Below, one piece after another: positions 1 to 7,395 of a stretch of DNA of 11,440 bases. The DNA is taken from contig JWZX01001722.1 in assembly GCA_001275005.1 (NCBI GenBank), positions 1 to 11,440 on the forward strand. Reading direction: 5' to 3'. The notes beneath the pieces are model-generated. The model was not told where the DNA came from. It did no database searches and saw only the letters and a program-made list of their open reading frames with translations. Position 1 is the first letter of the stretch, and each line of letters opens with the position of its first letter. The stretch comes from Chrysochromulina tobinii. Its lineage: Eukaryota > Haptophyta > Prymnesiales > Chrysochromulinaceae. The position numbers were made by a program, and so were the translations under genes.

Positions 1-43
1 GGCGGCGCTGGCGGCGGCGCTGGCGGCGGCGCTGGCGGCGGCG
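1..43 (+). repeat. 12-bp GGCGGCGGCGCT repeat encoding Gly-Gly-Gly-Ala
   Basis: Three and a half 12-bp units run from the window edge, in frame with the kinase gene, and encode a Gly/Ala linker. The array may extend to the left of the window. Its unit length is a multiple of three, which fits coding sequence upstream of the PDZ domain. Confidence 0.8.
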
Positions 44-3000
44 TTCGCTCTGGCACGGTGACGTGGCATCCGGGCGTCGAGGGCATCATGCGCGGCGCGG
101 TGGTGCGCCAGCAACGCCTCGATGTGACCGTGCGCCGCGGTGAGCAAGGCATCGGCATCGAGGTCGATGAGGCCAACTGCATCGTGCGCATCGTTCCGGG
201 CTCAGCCGCGGACATCGACCAGCAGCTCCACGCAGGTGACGTGATCGATGCGGTCAATGGGCGGCGGCTCAAGGGACGCCTGCTCGGGCGGGCGCTCGCG
301 CGCTGCCCTGAGGCCACTGAGCTCGTATTCACAGTGCTCCGCGAGGTCTGGGACGCCTGTGAATGGGACGCGGATGGCGGCACTGGCACCGACGTCGCTG
401 GCAAGGCGCCCATCGCCAGCGCCGCCGCAAGACCCGCCGCCAGACACGCCGCCAGCGCCGCTGTCAGCAACGTCGCAGACAGCGATGTCGCAGCCGGAGG
501 TGCGTTCGATGTGCAAGCTCGCGCGCCGCCCGTGGGCTTCGAACTGCCTTTTGCTCTCGGGACGCCGGTGGCCACGCCGGACGACATCGAATCATCTTCG
601 CCGGCGCTGGGTATCAATGCGCTCAAGAGTTGGACAATCTCATGGGCGATCTTCCAGCAGAAGCAGCAGCAGGAGCAGCTGCGGCGGCAGCAGGAGCTCG
701 AGCAGCAGCAGCACGCGGCGCTGCTCCTGCAAGCAGCGGTGGGGGCGACGCATGCGCACGACACGTCGTCTCCGTTGGCCTCGCCGCAGCTCTCACAACC
801 GTCGCCGCCGTCGTCGGAGCCGTCCTCGCCGCTGCGCCAACCGCCCATCACATCGAACGAGACGGTGCGCCGGCGGCTCATGGGCGATCAGGAGGAGGGG
901 GAGGCCGACGCGTCGGTCGACAGGGCCGATGCGACGAACGCACTGGGCGGCGGGAGCGGCGAGAGCGACACTGAGGCGGAGGTGGCGGCAGTTGGCCCCG
1001 AGGAAGTGCTCTTCTCGGCCTCGACGCTCCCATCAGCTTCTCACCTGCAAGGTGCCGCGCCAGCGGCTACCTCCGCCACGCTTCCCGCCACGCTTCCGAC
1101 CTGGCTGTGCCTCGAGTATCAGCACGTGCGCCAACAGACTCTGAGTTTGAGCGGGGCGCCAGCAGCGCTCGAGGCGGCGCTCGGCTGTGTGAGCGCGCCG
1201 CCGGTGCCGGCCGCCGCCACGCCCGCCGTTGTGTCCACGGTGAGAAACGTCATCAGTCCTTGGAAGCTCGGCCGGCCCGCCGCGCCCGCCGCCGCTACCG
1301 ATACGGATGCGGCTGTCGCCGCCACCACCGCCGCCACCGCTGCTGCCACCGCTGTCGTTACGCCCACTGTCGTTGCACCCGCTTGCACGCCACCCGCAGA
1401 CGCGCCGACGCTGCCGTCGGCGCACCGCGCGCCACCACGCCCACCGAGCTACCTCTCGACGATCCGAATGGAAGAGCTGCTGCGCAAGGCGATGGCATCG
1501 GCCGTTGACGATCCGACCCATGAGCATGCATTCAGCGAGATGCTCATGCGCTACCAGTGCCATCCGGGCGTGCGCCGGCGGCATCGCGAGCGCGAGGCGC
1601 AGCAGAGGCGCATGCACGAGATGTCCTCTCGCGCGTGCTATTGGGCGGAGCGTAAGCGCCTTCCCGCTGCAGCGCTGCACCCGCTCGCCTCGCTCGATGA
1701 GCTTGTCGCCGCCGGCTGCAGCAGGGAGCTCGCGGCCGAGCTGCTCAAGTATCCCATCCTCAAGCTGCTGCCTCTTGGAAGGGAGGAGCTCCTCACGCTT
1801 CCTATCCACGACCTGCTCCGCCATAACCTCGACCGGCGCATGAGCGAGCAGCAGGCGCGCGCCGTCTACTTTTTCCTTATAGACCGGTTCGACTCGCCCG
1901 CGGCCGCCGTGAGCAGCGACGTGCCGCACCGCGCGGCGACCGGCGCTGCTCGACTACGCGAGGAGTGGCTCGAGACCCAACGGCGGTTGTTTGGCGAGAT
2001 GGAAGATCGGGGCTTCAAGCCGCCGCCGCTGCCGCTGCGCCGCCCGCAAACGCAGCCGCCACCGCCGATGATCGTACCCACGCTCGCTCGGGAGCTCTCG
2101 CCACGGCCGCCGCCGCCCGCCACGCCCCCCGCCAAGCCGCCCTCCAAGCCGCGAGCCAAGCCGCCCGTCCAGCCGTCGCCGTCGCCTCTGCCCGTGCACC
2201 TCGGGGTGGTGACCGATGGGTCGGCATCGAAGCACGAGGCGCTCCAAGGCAACCTGCTCGGCACGCTCGGCACTACGAGCGCCGCGGCAAATGGGGGTCG
2301 GCGAGAGTATTCCTCACCTTCGCCGCCCTCCTCTCTCGCCGCAACAGAGCCACCGATGAGCCGCCCGGCGCCCGCGTCGACGATGCCCGCACCGATGAGC
2401 CGCCCGGCGCCTGCGTCGACGATGTCCGCGCCGCCTTCAGCGTTCGGTGCGTCGACCTGGGGAGTTGTGGAGCAGGCGGCCTCGACGCAGGCTGCGCCAT
2501 CGCCTACTTTGCGCCGCGACCTCGACGGGCAGCGGCTTTTGCATGAAGGTGAGGGCCCTCTGCACACGGGATGGCGAGCGGTCTCTGAGGCGGCCGCGGT
2601 CGTCGCAGGCTTCGGCGAGAGCTCTCCCAGCGACGGCGAGTCGACCACGCTCCTCGAGCTCATTGGACAGGGAACCTATGGCGCCGTCTTCCGAGGCAAG
2701 CGGACGATGGCACGACATGATGCGGGCGCGGAGCCGGCGCAGGAGGAGGAGATGGTCGCCGTCAAGGTGCTCGCCCTCAACCAGGAGACAGCGTCGCACA
2801 TCCAGCACGAGATCGACCTCATGAAGCGGTGCATGCACCCGAATATCGTAGCGTACCGCGACGCGTTCCACCGCTCGATGCACGGCGCGCCCACCCTGTG
2901 GGTCGTCATGGAGATGGCCGAGTTCGGTTCGACGCTCGACGTGATGCGCAAGCGCGCCGCGCCGCTGCCCGAGGCCGCTATCGGGTGGGTGTGCGCGGGC

Positions 3001-3591
3001 GTGCTGGCAGGGCTTCACTACATGCACACCATCGCTCGGGCCATCCATCGCGATATCAAGGCCGCCAATGTGCTCGTGATGCGCGACGCCGTAGTCAAGC
3101 TCGCTGATCTCGGCGTCGCGGCGCAGCTGCAGCGCACGATGTCGCGCCGCGGCACAATGATCGGCACCCCGCATTGGATGGCGCCCGAAGCGTTCACCGG
3201 CCAGAATGGCGACGGCGAAGAGACCGAGTATGACTGCCGCGTCGACGTGTGGTCGCTCGGCGTCACGGCCATCGAGCTCGCCGAGAAGCAGCCGCCGCAC
3301 GCACAGAAGCGCTCCATCTTCCAGGTCATGGTGCACATCGCCAACGCGCCGCCGCCCGAGCTCGCGCCCACGACGGACGCCTCGCCTGCCTTTCGCGCCT
3401 TTGTGGCGGCGGCGCTCATCAAGCAACCCACCGACCGGCCCACCGCCGCTGAGCTCGGCAAGCATCACTTCGTCGTCGGCGCCACGAGCGACGCGCTCGC
3501 GGCCGTCGTGGCTGAGCTGCCGACGGCGACGCCCACACGCGGCAAGGAGCCAATGGAAGGCACGCTTCCGGCGCAGCTACAGCTTTGTTAG
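1..3591 (+). CDS. PDZ domain plus STE20-like Ser/Thr protein kinase, 5'-partial
   Basis: Residues are numbered from the GTG at 58, which is not a credible eukaryotic start; the first in-frame ATG is at 88. The frame is open to base 1 and encodes Gly/Ala repeats there, so the true start probably lies upstream. Residues about 21-97 form a PDZ domain with a GIGI carboxylate-binding loop near residue 31. A Q/E-rich likely coiled coil follows near 198-225, then long Ala/Pro/Ser-rich disorder, a helical charged region near 490-620, and more Pro-rich linker. Residues about 864-1139 are a complete kinase domain: glycine loop GQGTYGAV (870-877), VAVK lysine 903, alpha-C Glu 918, HRDIKAAN with Asp 999, DLG (1017-1019) in place of DFG, STE-type GTPHWMAPE (1036-1044), DVWSLG and Arg 1127. 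All catalytic residues are present, so it should be active. The family (STE20/MAP4K/MST-like) is inferred from the GTPxWMAPE signature; the substrate is unknown. It ends at TAG 3589-3591 without visible introns. Confidence 0.9.
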   Translation, partial: GGAGGGAGGGAGGGVRSGTVTWHPGVEGIMRGAVVRQQRLDVTVRRGEQGIGIEVDEANCIVRIVPGSAADIDQQLHAGDVIDAVNGRRLKGRLLGRALARCPEATELVFTVLREVWDACEWDADGGTGTDVAGKAPIASAAARPAARHAASAAVSNVADSDVAAGGAFDVQARAPPVGFELPFALGTPVATPDDIESSSPALGINALKSWTISWAIFQQKQQQEQLRRQQELEQQQHAALLLQAAVGATHAHDTSSPLASPQLSQPSPPSSEPSSPLRQPPITSNETVRRRLMGDQEEGEADASVDRADATNALGGGSGESDTEAEVAAVGPEEVLFSASTLPSASHLQGAAPAATSATLPATLPTWLCLEYQHVRQQTLSLSGAPAALEAALGCVSAPPVPAAATPAVVSTVRNVISPWKLGRPAAPAAATDTDAAVAATTAATAAATAVVTPTVVAPACTPPADAPTLPSAHRAPPRPPSYLSTIRMEELLRKAMASAVDDPTHEHAFSEMLMRYQCHPGVRRRHREREAQQRRMHEMSSRACYWAERKRLPAAALHPLASLDELVAAGCSRELAAELLKYPILKLLPLGREELLTLPIHDLLRHNLDRRMSEQQARAVYFFLIDRFDSPAAAVSSDVPHRAATGAARLREEWLETQRRLFGEMEDRGFKPPPLPLRRPQTQPPPPMIVPTLARELSPRPPPPATPPAKPPSKPRAKPPVQPSPSPLPVHLGVVTDGSASKHEALQGNLLGTLGTTSAAANGGRREYSSPSPPSSLAATEPPMSRPAPASTMPAPMSRPAPASTMSAPPSAFGASTWGVVEQAASTQAAPSPTLRRDLDGQRLLHEGEGPLHTGWRAVSEAAAVVAGFGESSPSDGESTTLLELIGQGTYGAVFRGKRTMARHDAGAEPAQEEEMVAVKVLALNQETASHIQHEIDLMKRCMHPNIVAYRDAFHRSMHGAPTLWVVMEMAEFGSTLDVMRKRAAPLPEAAIGWVCAGVLAGLHYMHTIARAIHRDIKAANVLVMRDAVVKLADLGVAAQLQRTMSRRGTMIGTPHWMAPEAFTGQNGDGEETEYDCRVDVWSLGVTAIELAEKQPPHAQKRSIFQVMVHIANAPPPELAPTTDASPAFRAFVAAALIKQPTDRPTAAELGKHHFVVGATSDALAAVVAELPTATPTRGKEPMEGTLPAQLQLC
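2356..2433 (+). repeat. 39-bp tandem duplication inside the kinase linker
   Basis: Two adjacent 39-bp copies (2356-2394 and 2395-2433) differ at only three positions. Each encodes a 13-residue unit beginning MSRPAPASTM. The duplication keeps the frame and lies in the disordered Pro-rich linker about 100 residues before the kinase domain. Confidence 0.85.
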
Positions 3592-4061
3592 TACTGCGTG
3601 CCTACTGCAAGATGCGACGTAGTACCCGATACACTTTGTAACTCCACGGTTAGTATAATTATTAGTACCGCCAGAGCGCAAATTCGCCGCCCCGGTCGCC
3701 ATCGTGTCAACAATGTCGCGCCAGATAACCAGACACCACGTGGTCCGCACCGCACAGAGCACATGATCGCTCGCGGCGATACGTCCCGAAAGCAGAATGC
3801 CACATGCCATAAACGACGTATGCCGCCCATCCACCGCAGCTGCCGAGCCCATCGAAAACCATCTGCCCCAACCCCCGTGTCCACTTAACGCACGGTACTT
3901 GCCCCGTGCTGCTCCCCACCACCGCCTGCATGGATCAGCTCCCGCTACGGGTCAGCCACGGCGGCCCTCCCAGTCCGGTGGCAGGCAGAGTGACTCACAG
4001 CGCGCCCTGCATGACTCCTCCCGTACAGGCCCGTCTCTGAGCAACATGTCGCACGGGCAGT
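3592..4061. other. Convergent intergenic region
   Basis: This 470-bp stretch separates the 3' ends of the kinase gene (plus) and the PPR gene (minus). Short open frames exist on both strands, but none shows a recognisable motif. It contains an AT-rich island (about 3652-3668) in otherwise GC-rich DNA and a TGTAA at about 3637-3641, which may belong to the kinase 3' untranslated or poly(A) region. No RNA gene or clear repeat was seen. Confidence 0.6.
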
Positions 4062-6983
4062 TCAGCACTCGGTGCCGTCGACCTCGGCCTCGGCCTCGTG
4101 CATGGTGGGGGCAGGAGTCGAGGCGTGCGGCACATGCAGCATGGTGCCAGCGGGAGCGAGCATGAGCGATGGTGGCGTCCCCCGTGGTGAGGGTCCGAGA
4201 GGCGAGTACGTAGGCGGCGGCGAGAGCGTCGCGGCAGATTGGAAGAGGGCCAGCACGCTTGGTGCAAGCTCGGCTTCGTCGCCCTCTCCAGCCGAAGATG
4301 TAAGGGCAAGGGCAGCGACGGTGTGCGCGACTGCGGCGGTGGGGGCGGCGACGGCCGCGGGTGCCGGAGCAAACGCGAGCGCCAGCTCCGACGTATGGAT
4401 AGAGATCAATGCCCATCCAGGCAGTGGCGAGGGGGAGGGGGTGCCTTCCGATGCGATGGGTGGCATTGGCGTCGCCGCCATGGGTGACATCGTTGAGTCG
4501 GGCGAGCTCATTGAGCTCAGAGACGCGGGCGATGCGTCGATGGCCGACGGCGGCGGTGCCTTGGCCCCTGAGGCTGCCGTGCCTCCGGAGATCGCCGCCG
4601 CTGCGGAGCCCTCGGTCACATCGGACGCGACGAGGGCTGTAGCTGCGGTGCGCCGCGGCGTCGTCGGATCGGCCACCATTTCGGCGGCTGCCGCGCACTC
4701 TGCGAGCGCAAGACTTGCGGCCGTAACAGCCGTCGTGTGCTTGTGCGCCGTCGCTGCCGTGGCAACCGTCGAGACCCCTGAAGACGTGTTGCGACGGTGG
4801 TACCCAGCCCGATGTGGCCTGTCCGATGGTTGCGGAGCCAGCACTTCCGTCGGAGAGCGCCCCGGCGGTGGCAGGCCCGGCGACACCGGCCGCAGCGGCC
4901 CCGGCTGCAACGGCGGCGGCGGCTGGACCTTCAGCAAGTGGCCTGGCGGCGGCAGCAGCCGTGGCGGCATGGCCAGCATCGAGGGCAGATACCGAGGCGA
5001 TTGCGGTGAAGCCCCGAGAAGTGGCAGCAGCCCGGGTGGGTGGGTCAGCATCTCGAACGGCATTGGACCCTGCAGCTGAGGAACGGCCATCGGAAGCGGC
5101 CCGGGAGGTAAGGGCGCAGCCGCTGATGGCGCGACCGACAACGAACGCGTCGAAGGTTCCGACATGGACAGCGCCGATACTACCGAAGGTACGGAGATCG
5201 AGGGCGGCGCGGGGAGGCGCGAGCGCGCCGCGGACGGGATAGGCGTGAAGTCGACCGAGAGTATCTCCTCGAGTGGCAGCCCACATTCTACAAAGTGCGC
5301 CCGCACCTGCTGAAAGGCTTGCAGGTCACCTGCTAAGATGCATGCATCGAGCACCGCGTGAGCCGAACGGATGCTAGGGGCGAGATGCTGGCTCGCGAGG
5401 CATGCGGCGATGTCTGCGGCGCAGCGCGTGGCGAGTGTGGCTGCACAGGCGTCCAGCAGCGTGCTCGTCATGTCGGAGAGCGTCAGGTAGTACTGCTGGG
5501 CGCGTAGGAAACCGAGCAGGCCAGTGCCGCCGCAGACGCGGATCAAGGCCGCAAAGGTCCGCGCCGTCGGCGAGCGCTGTGCCTTCACGATGTGCCCGAA
5601 GACGATGCATGCGAGAGCGTGCCGGTCAGGGCGCGCGCGAATGGCGGCTGCCACCATGCCCATGGCCACATGCGAGTGCGGCTCGCCAGCCGCCGAGGCC
5701 GGGCGGCTGAGTGGGACTCGGTGCCGGTCGAGGGCGGGGTAGAGGAGTTCGAGCACGCGCGTGATCGAGTCAATCGAAGGGGCAAGGCCGTGCTGCTGCA
5801 TGCGCTCGAGCAGCGCCAACGCAGTCTCGAGTCCGTGACAGCGCGCAGCCGTATCCACGAGCAGATCGAGCGTGAGCGCATCGGGCAGCTCGCCACGCCC
5901 TAGCAACTGCTCAAGCAGCCCGAGGGCGTACGGCGGCAGTTTGGGATCGATCAAGTTGAGTCGTGCGCCCGCGGTGAGCAGCTCAAATATGAGGGCCTCC
6001 GTCGGGACGAGCCCGAGCGCGACGAGCCGCTTCATATACCCGAGGGCATGCACCACTCGATCCGAGCGAAGCGCCGTATGCGCCATGGCGTCGAGCAGCG
6101 TGGGCGCTGTGTCGACTGTCTCCGGACCCCACACGAGAAGCATTTGCTCAAACGCCAGCCACGCGAGGTCGTGCCGGCCCACAACGTTGCAGCTCTCGAC
6201 GGCGAAGACGAAGGTCGAGACGGGTGGCGAGAGCCTCGCGATCTTGATCATCTCATCCAGCACCGCGCTCATCTTGTCCACGTCGCCCGTTCGGCCCGCG
6301 CGGATGAGGAAGGCGTTGTACGGTACAAAGTACTCGCTGGGGTCCTCCCGAGAGGGCCCGTGCACGTAGCTGTGCATGTGCCTGAGCACGACGAGGCCCG
6401 CGTCAAAGTCGGTTGCGTTCATGCACGCCGTGATCAGCGACGTGAATGTGCACACGTTCGGGTGCACGTGCGAGTCCATCGCGAGCTGAAGAAGGCCGAG
6501 CGCTGCTGGGATGTCGCACACCTTGCCGGCAGCGTCAATGAGCGAGGTGAACGTGTTGATCGTGGGCTTCACCTCGGCAGCCTGCATCTCCTGAAAGCAC
6601 TCGGTCGCCAGGTGGAACTGCTGGGCCTTGCCCAGCGCGTCGATGGCGATGTTGAATGTGATGACGTCGGGGCACCCTGGCTCGCCGAGAGCCTGCACTC
6701 GCCGGAGGATGTGAAGCACCTGCGTCAACATGCCGTGCCGCTTGTACTCGGTGGCGAGCCGGTTCCATGCGACCAGTTCGAAGAGACCCATGCCATGGGC
6801 GGTCATGAGCAGGTCCTCGGCACTGGCGAGGTATGCCTTGCGCTGCTCTGCACACTCCCTGGCCGCGAGGTCGATCCGCATGGTGAGGTGCTGACGGAAG
6901 ACCTTCTTCCGCGCATCATCGCGTAGCTCACGCCTCATGCGCTCCATCTCGAGCGCTTCATCCTCGCTGTTGTCCGACTCCAT
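4062..6983 (-). CDS. Pentatricopeptide repeat (PPR) protein, P class, with long disordered tail
   Basis: PPR proteins bind organellar RNA through stacked 35-residue helical hairpins and act in RNA stability, processing or translation. This 973-residue protein has clear repeats near residues 70-106, 107-141, 142-176 and 177-210. Degenerate repeats follow near 219-255, 256-290, 366-402, 473-505 and 538-572. Typical wording such as ITFNIAIDALGKA and NTFTSLIDAAGKV is visible. Two repeats are exactly 35 residues, with fifth and last residues N/T (107-141) and T/N (142-176); under the published PPR code T/N suggests adenine. Residues about 580-973 are Pro/Ala/Ser-rich and probably disordered, with no SMR, DYW or other catalytic domain. 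The ATG at 6983 is the only in-frame start, because an in-frame stop lies at 7049-7047. The N-terminus is acidic (MESDNSEDEALEME) and not a transit peptide. Either the protein is not organellar, or an upstream exon is missing. It converges with the kinase gene and diverges from the peptidase gene. Confidence 0.88.
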   Translation of the reverse strand: MESDNSEDEALEMERMRRELRDDARKKVFRQHLTMRIDLAARECAEQRKAYLASAEDLLMTAHGMGLFELVAWNRLATEYKRHGMLTQVLHILRRVQALGEPGCPDVITFNIAIDALGKAQQFHLATECFQEMQAAEVKPTINTFTSLIDAAGKVCDIPAALGLLQLAMDSHVHPNVCTFTSLITACMNATDFDAGLVVLRHMHSYVHGPSREDPSEYFVPYNAFLIRAGRTGDVDKMSAVLDEMIKIARLSPPVSTFVFAVESCNVVGRHDLAWLAFEQMLLVWGPETVDTAPTLLDAMAHTALRSDRVVHALGYMKRLVALGLVPTEALIFELLTAGARLNLIDPKLPPYALGLLEQLLGRGELPDALTLDLLVDTAARCHGLETALALLERMQQHGLAPSIDSITRVLELLYPALDRHRVPLSRPASAAGEPHSHVAMGMVAAAIRARPDRHALACIVFGHIVKAQRSPTARTFAALIRVCGGTGLLGFLRAQQYYLTLSDMTSTLLDACAATLATRCAADIAACLASQHLAPSIRSAHAVLDACILAGDLQAFQQVRAHFVECGLPLEEILSVDFTPIPSAARSRLPAPPSISVPSVVSALSMSEPSTRSLSVAPSAAAPLPPGPLPMAVPQLQGPMPFEMLTHPPGLLPLLGASPQSPRYLPSMLAMPPRLLPPPGHLLKVQPPPPLQPGPLRPVSPGLPPPGRSPTEVLAPQPSDRPHRAGYHRRNTSSGVSTVATAATAHKHTTAVTAASLALAECAAAAEMVADPTTPRRTAATALVASDVTEGSAAAAISGGTAASGAKAPPPSAIDASPASLSSMSSPDSTMSPMAATPMPPIASEGTPSPSPLPGWALISIHTSELALAFAPAPAAVAAPTAAVAHTVAALALTSSAGEGDEAELAPSVLALFQSAATLSPPPTYSPLGPSPRGTPPSLMLAPAGTMLHVPHASTPAPTMHEAEAEVDGTEC

Positions 6984-7206
6984 GGGTCTGTGCGGTACGC
7001 GTCGACAGAGTGCAGAGCAAGCCGAGCCCGCTGAAGTGCGCCTCCCTCAGCCATTCCCCACAGCGAGTCCGCACTGAATCGAACCCCGAACCCTGAACAC
7101 CGGAAAAAATGTATACGTCTAGAAGGCGGCGTTAGTGAGAGATTTGGATACAACGTAGGGCGATGTGTGATTCGATTCAAGTTCAATGTTGCGTGTAAAC
7201 GTTAAG

Positions 7207-7333
7207 TTAACACGACAGACGCGACAACCGGTGCTACCTGCTACGGCACTGTTACTGCCCGCTCAGAATACACACACCTTCGCGCGTGTGTGAGAAGTCG
7301 CACAGACACACATTCTCGCGCCTGTCGTGTTAA
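7207..7333. repeat. Inverted repeat pair bounded by TTAA; candidate MITE
   Basis: The left arm at 7206-7224 (GTTAACACGACAGACGCGA) is the reverse complement of 7316-7334 with one mismatch in 19. Both arms carry TTAA at the outer end (7207-7210 and 7330-7333), leaving 14-bp terminal repeats starting CACGACAG around a 119-bp body with no coding capacity. TTAA target duplications are known for piggyBac-type elements and their MITEs. TTAA is itself palindromic, so the arms could equally be a simple hairpin or regulatory structure. The right end is 62 bp before the peptidase ATG. Confidence 0.4.
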
Positions 7334-7380
7334 CGTTCACATTCATTTGTGAAGCAGTGTGGAAACTTTGCCTTGCTGTC

Positions 7381-7389
7381 ATGAAATGA
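7381..7389 (+). promoter_or_regulatory. Minimal upstream ORF (ATG AAA TGA) before the peptidase start
   Basis: A two-codon open frame ends six bases before the peptidase ATG at 7396. Its stop overlaps a further ATG at 7386, which opens an out-of-frame ORF running to 7580 across the main start. All three ATGs have G at -3. If the transcript begins upstream of 7381, the main start would need leaky scanning or reinitiation. If it begins downstream, these ATGs have no role. Confidence 0.3.
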
Positions 7390-7395
7390 ATCGTG

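Larger units (their letters stand above)
6984..7395. other. Divergent intergenic (shared promoter) region
   Basis: These 412 bp lie between the start codons of the PPR gene (minus) and the S28 peptidase gene (plus), so they should hold both promoters and 5' untranslated regions. They are visibly less GC-rich than the genes. No certain TATA box was identified. The right half holds a TTAA-bounded inverted repeat, a CA/GT-rich hairpin-like stretch (about 7270-7312) and, just before the peptidase start, short upstream ATGs. Confidence 0.6.

Noticed and set aside
58-60. GTG as start codon of the kinase gene
   Set aside because: Eukaryotic genes start at ATG, and the frame is open to base 1, so the gene more likely begins outside the window.
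2437-3468. 343-codon minus-strand frame opposite the kinase domain
   Set aside because: The plus strand here encodes a complete kinase with all motifs; the antisense product has no family features.
3577-3931. Small frames on both strands in the convergent gap
   Set aside because: They overlap one another on opposite strands, lack motifs, and cross likely 3' untranslated regions.
4072-5079. 335-codon open frame on the plus strand
   Set aside because: It lies exactly antisense to the Ala/Pro-rich PPR tail. GC-rich low-complexity DNA leaves opposite frames open, and its protein shows no motif.
3952-5286. 444-codon open frame on the minus strand
   Set aside because: It is a shifted frame over the PPR C-terminal tail with Arg/His/Gly-rich, motif-free sequence; the PPR frame continues into real repeats and this one does not.
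6048-6926. 292-codon plus-strand frame
   Set aside because: It is antisense to the clear PPR repeats and has a biased His/Arg/Val composition.
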